Shown: positions 42,543-51,677, counted from the first letter of the stretch. The stretch is 64,000 bases of DNA from Humibacillus xanthopallidus (GCF_006717145.1 NZ_VFQF01000003.1:1116001-1180000); one strand, 5' to 3'. A program made the numbers and translations. The notes: generated by a model from the sequence alone, not told the origin.

Positions 42543-42920
42543 GTCGAGTGGCCACAATCTGCCGCCCACCCCAGTCGAGTGGCCACTTCTCGTCGCCCTC
42601 CCCACGTCGAGTGGCCACGGTTTGCCGTCCTCCCCACGTCGAGTGGCCACCATTTGCCGCTCCCGCCAGGTCGAGTGGCCACAGTTGGCCAACATTCGGT
42701 ATGCGGCAACAAGTGGCCTCTCGACTGGTGCGGGGCGACCAGAAGTGGCCTCTCGACTGGTGGGAGGCGGCAGGTTTTGGCCTCTCGACTGGTGGGGGGC
42801 GACCAGAAGTGGCCTCTCGACTGGTGGGAGGCGGCAGGTTTTGGCCTCTCGACTGGTGGGAGGCGACCAGAAGTGGCCTCTCGACTGGTGGGAAGCGGCA
42901 GGTTTTGGCCTTTCGACGTG
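42543..42920. repeat. 32-bp-period inverted repeat array inside the second nuo operon
   Basis: This fills the 400-bp gap between nuoH2 and nuoI2. The left arm has five copies of GTCGAGTGGCCAC starting at 42543, 42574, 42606, 42638 and 42670 (spacing 31 then 32, 32, 32). The right arm has seven copies of GGCCTCTCGACTGG (last copy degenerate) starting at 42715, 42747, 42779, 42811, 42843, 42875 and 42907, exactly 32 bp apart and in opposite orientation. Right-arm units alternate between AAGTGG and TTTTGG beginnings, giving a 64-bp higher-order period. The spacers resemble one another, so this is not a CRISPR array. All frames are open but no gene is supported. Confidence 0.93.
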
Positions 42921-42937
42921 GAAGGGGGTGACTCGCG

Positions 42938-43711
42938 ATGGCTGACGGCATCCTTCCCGGACTCCTCAAGGGCATGGCGACGACCGCTCGCTCGCTGACC
43001 CGCCACGCCCACACGGCGGAGTACCCCGACGTGTCACCGGCGCTGCCCTCACGCTCGCGGGGCGTCATCGCGCTCACCGAGGAGAACTGCACCTCGTGCA
43101 TGCTCTGCGCGCGCGAGTGCCCCGACTGGTGCATCTACATCGACTCCCACAAGGAGGAGGTGCCCCCGAGCACCCCCGGCGGGCGGGCTCGTCAGCGCAA
43201 CGTCCTCGATCGTTTCGCCATCGACTTCTCGCTCTGCATGTACTGCGGCATCTGCATCGAGGTGTGCCCCTTCGACGCCCTGCACTGGAGCCCGGAGTTC
43301 GAGTACGCCGAGCTCGACATCCGCGACCTGCTTCACGAGAAGGACCGGCTCGGGGCCTGGATGGCGACCGTGCCGCCTCCGGTCGCGCTCGACCCCGGCA
43401 GCGCCGAGCCCGCCGAGGTCGCTGCCGCAGCCAAGCCCGCCCGAGGAGCTGGCGGAGCAGGGGGATCGGCATCGGCCGCCGCCCGACCCGCACGGGTGCG
43501 TCCGGCGCGAGCCGACGCGCCGACGCCTGCTGTGACACCGGAGTCATCGACCGAGACAACTGAGCCGCCGGCCAAGGCGCCCGAGGCTCCCGCGGCACCC
43601 GAGGCTCCCGCGGCGGCTTCCGTCCCGGAGACGAAGCGGCTGCCCGTGATCCGTGAGCCCTCCGACCAGACGCAGGTGCTGCCGACGACCGACCCGCGGG
43701 AGCCCGAGTGA
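42938..43711 (+). CDS. nuoI2: Complex I subunit I, second operon
   Basis: This 257-residue subunit keeps both [4Fe-4S] motifs: [15 protein letters not shown] and [12 protein letters not shown]. The first 150 residues are the subunit proper. The last 100 are a low-complexity Ala/Pro/Glu tail ([16 protein letters not shown]) ending in a basic-acidic stretch, absent from the first copy and probably disordered in the cytoplasm. In the absence of NuoE, NuoF and NuoG, this subunit is the likely entry point for ferredoxin electrons. The ribosome site GAAGGGGGTGA lies right after the repeat array. Confidence 0.92.
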   Translation: MADGILPGLLKGMATTARSLTRHAHTAEYPDVSPALPSRSRGVIALTEENCTSCMLCARECPDWCIYIDSHKEEVPPSTPGGRARQRNVLDRFAIDFSLCMYCGICIEVCPFDALHWSPEFEYAELDIRDLLHEKDRLGAWMATVPPPVALDPGSAEPAEVAAAAKPARGAGGAGGSASAAARPARVRPARADAPTPAVTPESSTETTEPPAKAPEAPAAPEAPAAASVPETKRLPVIREPSDQTQVLPTTDPREPE

Positions 43712-44259
43712 CGACCCGCGACATCGTCTTCGCCGCGGTCGGCGCGATCACGGCGCTCTCGGCGCTGCTGTCGGTGACGACGAAGCACGTCGTCCACTCG
43801 GCGCTGTGGCTGCTCGTCTCGCTCGGCAGCCTCGCCGGCTGCTACCTCGTCCTCGGGCAGGAGCTCGTCGGCCTCGTGCAGCTGCTCGTCTATGTCGGCG
43901 CCATCGTGGTGCTCGTCCTCTTCGCCCTGATGCTGACTCGCGCCCCGATCGGCCCGCACGCCGAGATCGACACGCCTGCCTGGCAGCGCGTCGTCGGCGC
44001 GCTGCTGGGGGCTGCGACGACGGTCCTGCTCGCGGCGCTCCTGCTGCCGCTCTTCTCCGGCGTCACCGTCGAGCTCGACGGGGGCGCCCCCGGTGGCACA
44101 CCCGCGATCGCCCAGGCGGTCTTCGGCACGTGGGTCTGGCCCTTCGAGCTGCTCTCGGTACTGCTGCTCGTCGCGCTCATCGGTGCCTTCGCCGTGTCGC
44201 GGCTCGTCCTGCGCAGCGAGGACGAGACCGTCACGGCCCGCGGCGAGGTGCGCCGGTGA
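43708..44259 (+). CDS. nuoJ2: Complex I subunit J, second operon
   Basis: A 183-residue five-helix protein with the NuoJ marker [18 protein letters not shown] (residues about 58-75). It is shorter than the first copy because it lacks the hydrophilic tail. GTG 43708 overlaps the nuoI2 stop and the TGA overlaps the nuoK2 GTG. Confidence 0.9.
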   Translation: MTTRDIVFAAVGAITALSALLSVTTKHVVHSALWLLVSLGSLAGCYLVLGQELVGLVQLLVYVGAIVVLVLFALMLTRAPIGPHAEIDTPAWQRVVGALLGAATTVLLAALLLPLFSGVTVELDGGAPGGTPAIAQAVFGTWVWPFELLSVLLLVALIGAFAVSRLVLRSEDETVTARGEVRR

Positions 44260-44636
44260 TCCACCTCCAGCTGCCCGCGGCGCTCGCCGCGCTGCTCGCC
44301 GGCATCGGCGTCTACGGCGTGCTCGCCCGGCGCAACGCCGTGCTCGTCCTCATCGGCGTCGAGCTCATCCTCAACGCCGCGAACCTCCTTCTCGTCACGG
44401 CGGGTTCACGCACCGGGGCGCCGTTCGCCGCCGGCCCGGTGCTGACGCTCTTCGTCATCACGATCGCTGCAGCCGAGATCTGTGTCGCGCTGGCCGTCGT
44501 GCTCGTCCTCTTCCGCACGACCGGTGCTATCGACCTCACGGCGGTGCCAGACCTCACCGACGAGCCCGAGCCCGAGCCCGATCCACAGCCCGACCCAGAG
44601 CCAGAGCCCGACCTCCGGGGAGAGGTGCGCTCATGA
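44256..44636 (+). CDS. nuoK2: Complex I subunit K, second operon, with acidic tail
   Basis: A 126-residue protein whose first 95 residues are a normal three-helix NuoK, with buried Glu in LIGVELILNAANL and AAAEICVALAV. The last 25 residues are an acidic Pro repeat (EPEPEPDPQPDPEPEPD) ending in a short Arg-Ser tail, not found in the first copy. It is coupled to nuoJ2 and nuoL2 by overlaps. Confidence 0.9.
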   Translation: MIHLQLPAALAALLAGIGVYGVLARRNAVLVLIGVELILNAANLLLVTAGSRTGAPFAAGPVLTLFVITIAAAEICVALAVVLVLFRTTGAIDLTAVPDLTDEPEPEPDPQPDPEPEPDLRGEVRS

Positions 44637-46579
44637 GCTGGATCGTGCGGATGATCGTCGTGCTGCCCGCCCTCGCCGCGCTCGCCGGACTGCTCGCGCG
44701 CCGCCAGCGCCTGCTGGCGGCCGGCATCGCGATCGGCATGTCGGCCTACGTCGCCGTGCTCGCGTTCATCCAGTGGGTGGCCCCGGCGCGCACGGCCGAC
44801 ATCGAGAGCATCGGCCGTCTCTCGACCGGTGCGCTCCAGGTGCCGCTCCACCTGCTGTCCGACCGGCTCTCGGGCCTCGTCGCGCTCGCTGTGGCGGTCG
44901 TCGTGCTCGCCATCCAGGTCTTCACCGCCTGGTACCTCCGCGACGACCCGCGCTACGGCCAGTTCGCCGCCACCGTCTCGCTCTTCGCGACCGGCATGCT
45001 CCTGCTCGTCCAGGCCTCCGACCTCGTGCTCATCCTCGTCGGCTGGGAGATCATGGGCTGGTGCTCGTGGCTGCTCATCGGCCACGACAGCCAGCGTCCC
45101 GAGGCCCGCCGCGCGGCCTACAAGGCCTTCATCGTCACGCGCGTGGCCGACATCGGCATGGTCGTCGGGCTCGTCGCGCTCGCCGTGCGCGCCGGCAGCA
45201 CCGACCTCATCACCGTGCTCACGGCGAGCGGCCACGACACCGCGCTCACCGTCGGGCTCGTCGGCGTCATCATCGGCGTCGCCGGCAAGTCGGGTCTCAT
45301 CCCCTTCCACGACTGGCTCCCCGACGCGATGGAGGGTCCGACACCCGCCTCCGCGCTCATCCACGCCGCGACGATGGTGGCCGCCGGCAGCTACGTCATC
45401 GCCCGGCTCTTCTCGCTCTATGCGAGCCACGACGGCGCCCGCACCCTGCTGGCCGTCCTCGCCTCCGCGACGATGGTGTATGCCGCCCTGCTCGCCTTCG
45501 CGCAGACCGACCTCAAGCGGATGCTCGCCTACTCGACCCTCAGCCAGATCGCGATCATGCTCGCAGCCCTCGCCGCGGCGCCGCCCGACATCGGCTTCGC
45601 CCCGGCGATCGGACACCTCGTCGCGCACGCCTTCTTCAAGGCCTTGCTCTTCCTCGGCGCGGGCTGGCTCTCCGTGCTCGCCGGGGCGACCGCCCTCGCC
45701 GCCCTACGTGGGCGGCTGCACGGCACGGGAGCGCTGCGCTGGTCGATCGGCCTGGGCCTCGCCGCGCTCGCCGGCGTGCCACCGCTCATCGGCTTCTTCA
45801 CCAAGGACAGCGTCATCGAGACCTCCATCGAGGGTGCGACCGGTGGTGGCGGAGCACGCGCCTGGCTCGTGGTCGTCGCCCTCTTCGTCACGGTCGTGCT
45901 GACCGCCACCTACTGTGCCCGGGCCTGGCTGCTGCTCGACACGCCCCTCGCGGCAGCCGAGCCCCAGAGCGGTGGCTCTCCGAACGCCGCGACCGGCAGC
46001 GACGTCCCCGAGGCCGTCGTCGTCGCCGAGGAGGACCTCGCCGTCGTCACGGCCGCCGACAGTGCCGACGACGCCGAGGTGGAGCGCGTCCACGCCCATG
46101 GCCACGCGCCGATCACCCTCTCCGCCGCGCTCGCCGTGGCCACGCTCGCAGCCCTCACCGTCTTCGGAACGCTGCTGCTCTTCAGCCTCACCGGCGCCCT
46201 CAAACCCGGCATCGTCTCGGCGCTGCTCTCCCTGCTGCTCGTCGTCGGTGCGGCGTATGCCGTGTGGACCCTCAGCGACCGCGGCCGGCACGACGTCGCC
46301 GACCGGGTTCCAAGCCACGTGCGCGACCGTGCGGTGCGCGGCTTCGGCGCCGACACGGCATACGTCGGCGTGGGCCGGGCGGTCACGGCGGTCGCGCGCC
46401 TCGTCGTCGCGCTCGACCGCGACGTCGTCGATGCCTACCCGCGCGCGACCGTGGTCGCGGCTCGCGGGCTCGGGCGGGTGGGGGAGCGCAGCCATCGCGG
46501 GGTGCCGTCGCTCAGCCTGCTCGCCCTGCTCGCCGGTGTCGTCGTCATCGCGGTGCTGGGGGTGACGGCATGGCGCTGA
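44633..46579 (+). CDS. nuoL2: Complex I subunit L, second operon
   Basis: A 648-residue antiporter-like subunit. Pump residues are kept: Glu in VGWEIMGWCSWLLIG, Lys in GKSGLIPFHDWLPDAM and FFTKDSVIE. A hydrophilic insertion (residues about 440-490) contains the acidic and His stretch VERVHAHGHAP. The C-terminal lateral-helix region continues with amphipathic stretches, so the protein should form a full distal antiporter module. ATG 44633 overlaps the nuoK2 stop. Confidence 0.93.
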   Translation: MSWIVRMIVVLPALAALAGLLARRQRLLAAGIAIGMSAYVAVLAFIQWVAPARTADIESIGRLSTGALQVPLHLLSDRLSGLVALAVAVVVLAIQVFTAWYLRDDPRYGQFAATVSLFATGMLLLVQASDLVLILVGWEIMGWCSWLLIGHDSQRPEARRAAYKAFIVTRVADIGMVVGLVALAVRAGSTDLITVLTASGHDTALTVGLVGVIIGVAGKSGLIPFHDWLPDAMEGPTPASALIHAATMVAAGSYVIARLFSLYASHDGARTLLAVLASATMVYAALLAFAQTDLKRMLAYSTLSQIAIMLAALAAAPPDIGFAPAIGHLVAHAFFKALLFLGAGWLSVLAGATALAALRGRLHGTGALRWSIGLGLAALAGVPPLIGFFTKDSVIETSIEGATGGGGARAWLVVVALFVTVVLTATYCARAWLLLDTPLAAAEPQSGGSPNAATGSDVPEAVVVAEEDLAVVTAADSADDAEVERVHAHGHAPITLSAALAVATLAALTVFGTLLLFSLTGALKPGIVSALLSLLLVVGAAYAVWTLSDRGRHDVADRVPSHVRDRAVRGFGADTAYVGVGRAVTAVARLVVALDRDVVDAYPRATVVAARGLGRVGERSHRGVPSLSLLALLAGVVVIAVLGVTAWR

Positions 46580-48183
46580 CCCTCATGCTCCTGCTGCCTC
46601 TCCTCGGTGCGGTCGCACTCATCGCGATCCCCGGCGACGAGTCACGTGTCGAACGCGGAATCGCCCTCGGCACAACGGTGCTCACGGCGCTGCTCGCCGT
46701 CGTCGTCGTCACGGGGCGCCACGAGATCGACGCGCCGTGGATCCGCTCGCTCGGCATCCGCTGGCACTTCGGGGTCGACGGGATCTCGGCGGCACTCGTG
46801 ATCCTCACTGCCCTGCTGACTGTCGCGGTCGTCGTGCACACGCTCGCCGGACGCTTCCCCGCGGGCGGCTCGGGCTCAACCTTCCTCGGCTGCATCCTGC
46901 TTGTCGAGACCGGTGCCCTCGCGACCTTCCTCGCCCGCGACGCGATCCTCTTCTTCATCGCCTTCGAGGTCGTGCTCGTGCCGATGTGGGTGCTCATCCG
47001 CAGCTTCGGCGACGACCACGTGCCCGACGAGCGGCGCTCCGACGCGGCGGGGCGCTTCGTGCTCTTCACGGTGCTCGGGTCGACGCTCATGCTCGTCGGC
47101 ATCCTCTTCCTCGTGCACCACCAGGGCACCTCCGACCTCACGGAGCTCGCGCGCCTGCACGGCGACGGCATCTCGCGCTCGCTCGAGACGGCGATCGCCG
47201 GGATGCTCCTGCTCGGCCTCGGCATCAAGGTGCCGCTCTGGCCCGTCCACACGTGGCTGCCGCCCGCGCACACCGTCGCGCCGACGGCCGGCTCGGTGCT
47301 GCTCGCGGCGGTGCTGCTCAAGATGGGCACCTACGGCATCGTCCGGCTCGTCGTCGCGACCGTGCCCAACGGTCTCGCCGCGCTGAGCCCCGTGCTCGCG
47401 ATCCTCGGCGTCGTCGGCATCCTCTGGGGAGGGCTCGCGTGCCTCGTCGAGCGAGACCTCAAGCGGCTCATCGCCTACAGCTCCGTCGCGCACATGGGCT
47501 TCGTCGTGCTCGCCCTCGCGTCAGGCAGCGACACCGGGCTGCAGGCCGCGCTGCTCGGCAACATCGCCCACGGCGTCGTCGCCGCCCTGCTCTTCTTCGT
47601 CGTCGGCGACCTCAAGGAGCAGTGGGGCTCGGCCGACCTCAGCACGGTGCGAGCCGGTCTGCGCGACACGTCCCCTCGCCTCGGGGTCGTGCTGCTCGTC
47701 GGCCTCGCGGCCGCGCTCGGGCTGCCGGGCCTCGTCAGCTTCTGGGGTGAGTTCCTTGCCCTGTATGCCGCCTGGTCGCCTGCGCCCGACCGCCCCGTCG
47801 CGCTCCTGCGCGTGTGCGTCGTCCTCGGCGCCGTCGGGCTCGCGCTCGCGGCGGCCTACTCCCTGCGCGTCGCCCGGCTCGTGTGGTCGGGAGAGGCGAG
47901 CGGCGCGGCTGCCGAGGTGCCCGCCTCGAGCACCGCCGCGGGCGAGGCAGGGAGGGCGTCGACCACAGGGGCGCCGACCGTAGGGGCGCCGGCCGAGGGG
48001 GTGGCGGCTGAGGGTGTGGCGTCCGCCGGTGGGGCCGTCGTCGACGCGCGCGGCGCCCGGTGGGCCGTCGTGCTGACGCTCGCCGTCGCCGTCGTCGTGC
48101 TCGGGGTCCTGCCCCAGCTGCTCCTCGGGGTGTCGGGCCCCGACGCGGTCCGACTCATCACCGGAGCGGGGGTGCTGCCCTGA
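46570..48183 (+). CDS. nuoM2: Complex I subunit M, second operon
   Basis: A 537-residue antiporter-like subunit. Glu in FFIAFEVVLVPMWVLI, Lys in GIKVPLWPVHTWLPPAH, the LLKMGTYGIVR lysine and FWGEFLALYA are present. Between the last helices lies a long Ala/Gly/Val-rich insertion (about 50 residues) that reads as repeated GAPT/GVA units. It overlaps nuoL2 by 10 nt and nuoN2 by 3 nt (TGATG). Confidence 0.93.
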   Translation: MALTLMLLLPLLGAVALIAIPGDESRVERGIALGTTVLTALLAVVVVTGRHEIDAPWIRSLGIRWHFGVDGISAALVILTALLTVAVVVHTLAGRFPAGGSGSTFLGCILLVETGALATFLARDAILFFIAFEVVLVPMWVLIRSFGDDHVPDERRSDAAGRFVLFTVLGSTLMLVGILFLVHHQGTSDLTELARLHGDGISRSLETAIAGMLLLGLGIKVPLWPVHTWLPPAHTVAPTAGSVLLAAVLLKMGTYGIVRLVVATVPNGLAALSPVLAILGVVGILWGGLACLVERDLKRLIAYSSVAHMGFVVLALASGSDTGLQAALLGNIAHGVVAALLFFVVGDLKEQWGSADLSTVRAGLRDTSPRLGVVLLVGLAAALGLPGLVSFWGEFLALYAAWSPAPDRPVALLRVCVVLGAVGLALAAAYSLRVARLVWSGEASGAAAEVPASSTAAGEAGRASTTGAPTVGAPAEGVAAEGVASAGGAVVDARGARWAVVLTLAVAVVVLGVLPQLLLGVSGPDAVRLITGAGVLP

Positions 48184-49832
48184 TGAGCGTCTCTGTCGAC
48201 GTCGCCGTGCTCTGGCCGGCCCTGGTGCCGATCGCCGGGCTCGTGCTCGTGCTCGTCGCCGACCTCGTCGTGCCCCGTCTGCGCCGTGTCCCCTATGCCA
48301 TCGCGGGGGTCGCGTCGATCGCCACCGTCGTCGCCACGATCCCCGGCCTCGGTCTGGGCGGAGGGTCCGCCCGATCGACGTTCTGCATCTCCGCTGCCGC
48401 CGGTGCGTCCGGTGCGTCCGGTGCCGCGGGGGCGGTCGCCGCCGACCTGCCGCAGACCTGCCTCTGGCAGGCCGACGCGCTCACGTCGACCCTCCAGCTG
48501 GCCGCGGCCCTCGCCGCAGCCGTCTGCATCGCGCTCGCCTGGCCCGGTGCGAGCCGGCGCCGGCCCGCCGACGCGACGAGCGAGCCGGTCGAGGCCGTCC
48601 TGCTGCTCGCCGCCCTCACCGGCACCGTCGTCGTCGCCGCCAGCCGCGACGTCGGCACCTGGCTGGTCGCCCTCGAGCTCGCGACGCTGCCCGTCATCGC
48701 CCTCGTCGCGCTGTCGGGCCGGCGCTCCGCGGTGGCCGGGGCGACCCAGCTGCTCGTGACCTCGCTCGTCTCCTTCGCGCTGCTCGTGCTGGGAGTGGCC
48801 CTGTGGTTCGCCGCGACCGGGAGCCCCTTCCTCACGCCGGACGCCGCCCTGTCGTCGGGGCGGGCCCAGGGCGTCGGCTGGTTCAGCTATGCGCCGCTGG
48901 GACCCGGCGAGACGGCCACCACCATGTCCGGTGCCGCCGGCGCGACCGTCGTCGCCTGGCCGTCGGTGTCGGCCGGCGTGCTGTCGCTCGGGGTCGTGCT
49001 GCTCCTCGCGGGCGTCGGCTTCAAGCTCTCGCTCGTGCCCTTCCACGCCTGGACGCCGACGGCCTACTCCGGCGCGTCCACCCCGATCGCCGCCTTCCTC
49101 GCCACCGTCTCGAAGGTGGCGGCGCTCGCGGCCCTGCTCGTCGTGCTGCGAGCCGTCGCGGCCCTGGGCACTCCCGCCCTCATCACCATCGGGGTGCTCG
49201 CCGCGCTCAGCATGACCCTGGGCAACCTCATGGCCCTGCGCCAGGACGACGTCGTGCGCCTGCTCGCCTGGTCGACCGTGGCACAGGCCGGTTGGGTCGT
49301 CATGCCGCTCGTCAGCGTGTCGGCGCTCGGCATCGGGGCGAGCGCGACCTACCTGCTCGCCTACGTCATCGGCACGCTCGTGGCCTTCGCCGTCGTCGCC
49401 GTCACCCTGCGGGAGCGGCCCGACGGACGCGACCTCACGGCATACGACGGGCTCTGGCACCGCAAGCCGTGGCGGGCGGGTGCGCTCGTTCTTGCCCTGA
49501 CCTCCCTCGCCGGCCTGCCGCCCGGCATCATCGGCCTCGTCGGCAAGGTCGTCGCGCTGCGGCCCGTCATCGCCGAGGGGTGGGTGTGGCTCGCCGTCGT
49601 CGCGGCCGTCAACGCCGTGATCGGGGTCGCGGTCTACCTCCGGTGGCTGCGCGGCGTCATCACGGCGCCCGAGCCGACGAGCGCGGACGAGGCCCTTCCG
49701 GTCACCGCGACGACTGCGGCCACCCTCGCCACGGAGCAGCGGCGCGTCGCGCTCGCCGGTCTCGTCGTCGCCGCGGCGGTGCTCGTCGTCGTCAGCGTGC
49801 AACCGGACCTGCTCCTGCGCCTGCTCGGCTGA
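48183..49832 (+). CDS. nuoN2: Complex I subunit N, second operon
   Basis: A 549-residue antiporter-like subunit and the last gene of the operon. WLVALELATLPVIALVAL, GFKLSLVPFHAWTPTAYSG and GLVGKVVALRPV keep the pump Glu and Lys residues. A Ser/Gly/Ala-rich periplasmic loop with paired Cys (FCISAAA and QTCLWQ) in the first third is unlike the first copy and could be a disulphide. A hairpin terminator follows. Confidence 0.93.
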   Translation: MSVSVDVAVLWPALVPIAGLVLVLVADLVVPRLRRVPYAIAGVASIATVVATIPGLGLGGGSARSTFCISAAAGASGASGAAGAVAADLPQTCLWQADALTSTLQLAAALAAAVCIALAWPGASRRRPADATSEPVEAVLLLAALTGTVVVAASRDVGTWLVALELATLPVIALVALSGRRSAVAGATQLLVTSLVSFALLVLGVALWFAATGSPFLTPDAALSSGRAQGVGWFSYAPLGPGETATTMSGAAGATVVAWPSVSAGVLSLGVVLLLAGVGFKLSLVPFHAWTPTAYSGASTPIAAFLATVSKVAALAALLVVLRAVAALGTPALITIGVLAALSMTLGNLMALRQDDVVRLLAWSTVAQAGWVVMPLVSVSALGIGASATYLLAYVIGTLVAFAVVAVTLRERPDGRDLTAYDGLWHRKPWRAGALVLALTSLAGLPPGIIGLVGKVVALRPVIAEGWVWLAVVAAVNAVIGVAVYLRWLRGVITAPEPTSADEALPVTATTAATLATEQRRVALAGLVVAAAVLVVVSVQPDLLLRLLG

Positions 49833-49838
49833 CACGCC

Positions 49839-49872
49839 GACGGCCCCGGGGCGTGGGAGCCTCGGGGCCGTC
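49839..49872. terminator. Bidirectional hairpin terminator after nuoN2
   Basis: GACGGCCCCG (49839-49848) pairs perfectly with CGGGGCCGTC (49863-49872) around a 14-nt loop. It lies between the converging nuoN2 and the membrane protein gene that ends at 49908. Confidence 0.7.
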
Positions 49873-49907
49873 AGCGGTCGAGCGACGCTCGACAGTCCTG
49901 CGCGCGA

Positions 49908-50504
49908 TCAGGTCGTGGGCACCGGCTGCGGGGCAGCGGTGGCGGCGACGGCGTCGTCGTCGGCCTTCTTGGCGTGGCGCAGGCCGAGCACGGCGAGCAC
50001 GAGGAGCAGGGCTGCCGCGATGAGGGCGGCGATGCCGGCATACAGGGCGATCGTGCCCATGGTGCCGAACGCATAAGCGTTGAGGAGCAGGCCGCGCAGG
50101 GTGTTGCCCATGAAGAGGCTCTGGCGCAGCTCACCGAGGGCGGCCACCGTCTTCGGGTCGGCGTTGGGGTCCTTGGCCGCCTTCATGTACTCGCTCGAGA
50201 CCTCGGAGTAGGTCTTGTTGTTCGACTGCGTGTTCATGTGGACGAGGATGTAGTGGTCGGCGAAGGCCTTGGCCTGGTTGCCGTTCTCCATCGGCTGGCC
50301 GGCGTACTGCAGGAGCGCGTCCTTCTGCGCCTGCGTCTCGAGGGCGGCCGCGGCCGGCATCTTGATGTTCTGCTGGCTCAGCTGCTCCTGCACGTTGTTG
50401 GCGACGAAGTTGCTGGCGTAGATCAGCAGCCCGCCGGCCACGAGGAGGACCGCGGCCATGATGAAGCCGGTCCAGGAGATCAACGTGTCGAGTGTCTTGC
50501 GCAT
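49908..50504 (-). CDS. Two-helix membrane protein with extracytoplasmic helical domain, unknown function
   Basis: A 198-residue protein with an N-terminal membrane helix (about residues 12-32), a polar middle domain of about 110 residues with Gln- and Lys-rich helices ([20 protein letters not shown]) and a second membrane helix (about 150-180), then a short charged tail. The middle domain would face outside. I do not recognise a family. It shares a BlaI-type operator with htpX on the other strand, so the two are probably induced together, perhaps under envelope stress. Confidence 0.65.
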   Translation of the reverse strand: MRKTLDTLISWTGFIMAAVLLVAGGLLIYASNFVANNVQEQLSQQNIKMPAAAALETQAQKDALLQYAGQPMENGNQAKAFADHYILVHMNTQSNNKTYSEVSSEYMKAAKDPNADPKTVAALGELRQSLFMGNTLRGLLLNAYAFGTMGTIALYAGIAALIAAALLLVLAVLGLRHAKKADDDAVAATAAPQPVPTT

Positions 50505-50557
50505 CGTTCGCTTCTTTCATCGGAAGGGTGTCGGTTTCCCCAACGACGCCCAAACTA

Positions 50558-50573
50558 CTACTACACGTAGTAG
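50558..50573. promoter_or_regulatory. BlaI/MecI-type operator between two divergent genes
   Basis: CTACTACACGTAGTAG has perfect 7-bp arms around AC, and the core TACTACACGTAGTA fits the BlaI/MecI/CopY operator pattern (TACTAC, then GTAGTA). It lies 54 nt before the membrane protein ATG on the minus strand and about 160 nt before the chosen htpX ATG. No blaI gene is in the window, so the regulator would act from elsewhere. Confidence 0.65.
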
Positions 50574-50731
50574 ATGAGTTGCCTGTTCAACGGTTCGCGG
50601 GCGAGATCTCAGTCACAGCCCGTGCAGGCCTGGGACACAGTGCTGCCACAGTGAGCCTCCAGCCGGCATCCAGCGCGCCTGCGGCGGGCGTCCAGTGGGA
50701 ACATGCACCCCCACCCGCTCGTTCACCGGCT

Positions 50732-51604
50732 ATGCACAACCACTTCAACGGGCTCAAGACGGCCGCGCTCTTCGGCGGCATCTGGGCCCTCCTGCTCGGC
50801 GTCGGAGCCCTCGTCGGTGGTGGCCGCTACATCTGGATCTTCGCCCTCATCGGTGTGGCGACCACCTTCTACGGCTACTGGAACAGCGACAAGCTCGCGA
50901 TCCGCGCCATGCACGCCTACCCCGTGTCCGAGGCACAGGCGCCGACGATGTACCGAATCGTCCGCGAGCTCTCGACCGCGGCGGGCAAGCCGATGCCGCG
51001 CCTCTACATCAGCCCGACGCCGGCCCCCAACGCCTTCGCCACGGGCCGCAACCCGCAGAACGCCGCCGTCTGCTGCACCGAGGGCATCCTCGGCCTGCTC
51101 GACGAGCGCGAGCTGCGCGGCGTGCTCGGCCACGAGCTCATGCACGTCTACAACCGCGACATCCTCACGAGCTCGGTCGCGGCCGCCATCGCCGGTGTCA
51201 TCACCTCGATCGGGCAGATGCTGATGTTCACGAGCATCTTCGGCGGCGGGTCCGACGAGAACCGCCCCAACCCGCTCGCCCTCCTCGCGATGAGCCTGCT
51301 GGCGCCTCTTGCTGCCATGACGATCCAGATGGCGATCAGCCGCACCCGCGAGTACGACGCCGACGAGGACGGCGCCCGCCTCACGGGCGACCCGCTCGCC
51401 CTCGCCTCGGCCCTGCGCAAGCTCGAGTCCGGGGTCGCGCGAGCGCCGCTCGCGCCCTCGCAGGACGTCGTCAACGCCAGCCACATGATGATCGCGAGCC
51501 CGTTCCGGGCGCAGGACGTCACGCGGTTCCTCTCGACGCACCCGCCGATGGACCAGCGCATCGCGCGCCTCGAGAGCATGGCGGGCGGGCAGCTGCCGCG
51601 CTGA
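50732..51604 (+). CDS. htpX: HtpX-family M48 membrane zinc metalloprotease
   Basis: The 290-residue product degrades misfolded membrane proteins. The zinc-binding helix HELMH (H134-H138) is followed by the third-ligand region [13 protein letters not shown]. Four membrane segments are expected, two at the N-terminus ([19 protein letters not shown]) and two flanking the active site. The ATG at 50732 begins the family's [10 protein letters not shown]; an in-frame opening 80 codons upstream runs through the operator and is rejected. No strong ribosome site precedes the ATG. A BlaI-type operator upstream suggests stress control. Confidence 0.9.
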   Translation: MHNHFNGLKTAALFGGIWALLLGVGALVGGGRYIWIFALIGVATTFYGYWNSDKLAIRAMHAYPVSEAQAPTMYRIVRELSTAAGKPMPRLYISPTPAPNAFATGRNPQNAAVCCTEGILGLLDERELRGVLGHELMHVYNRDILTSSVAAAIAGVITSIGQMLMFTSIFGGGSDENRPNPLALLAMSLLAPLAAMTIQMAISRTREYDADEDGARLTGDPLALASALRKLESGVARAPLAPSQDVVNASHMMIASPFRAQDVTRFLSTHPPMDQRIARLESMAGGQLPR

Positions 51605-51677
51605 GCCGGCACGGCGCAGGGTGCCCCGGGAGCAACCCACGCGCCGTCCCTGCCCTCCATCTGGCAGGCTCGCCCCC

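Noticed and set aside
42543-42920. CRISPR-like array (short repeats with 32-bp period)
   Set aside because: The spacers are near-identical to one another, the arms are in opposite orientation and there are no cas genes in the window. It is an inverted tandem repeat array.
41424-42998. Long open frame across nuoH2, the repeat array and the start of nuoI2
   Set aside because: It is in a shadow frame of nuoH2 and reads through the repeat, producing a Trp/Leu/Gly-rich periodic peptide with no family resemblance. nuoH2 and nuoI2 in their own frames are clear.
50492-50731. N-terminal extension of HtpX (start at 50492)
   Set aside because: The extra 80 codons run through the BlaI-type operator and encode no membrane or protease sequence. 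HtpX proteins start with the MxNxFKT-like segment found at 50732.
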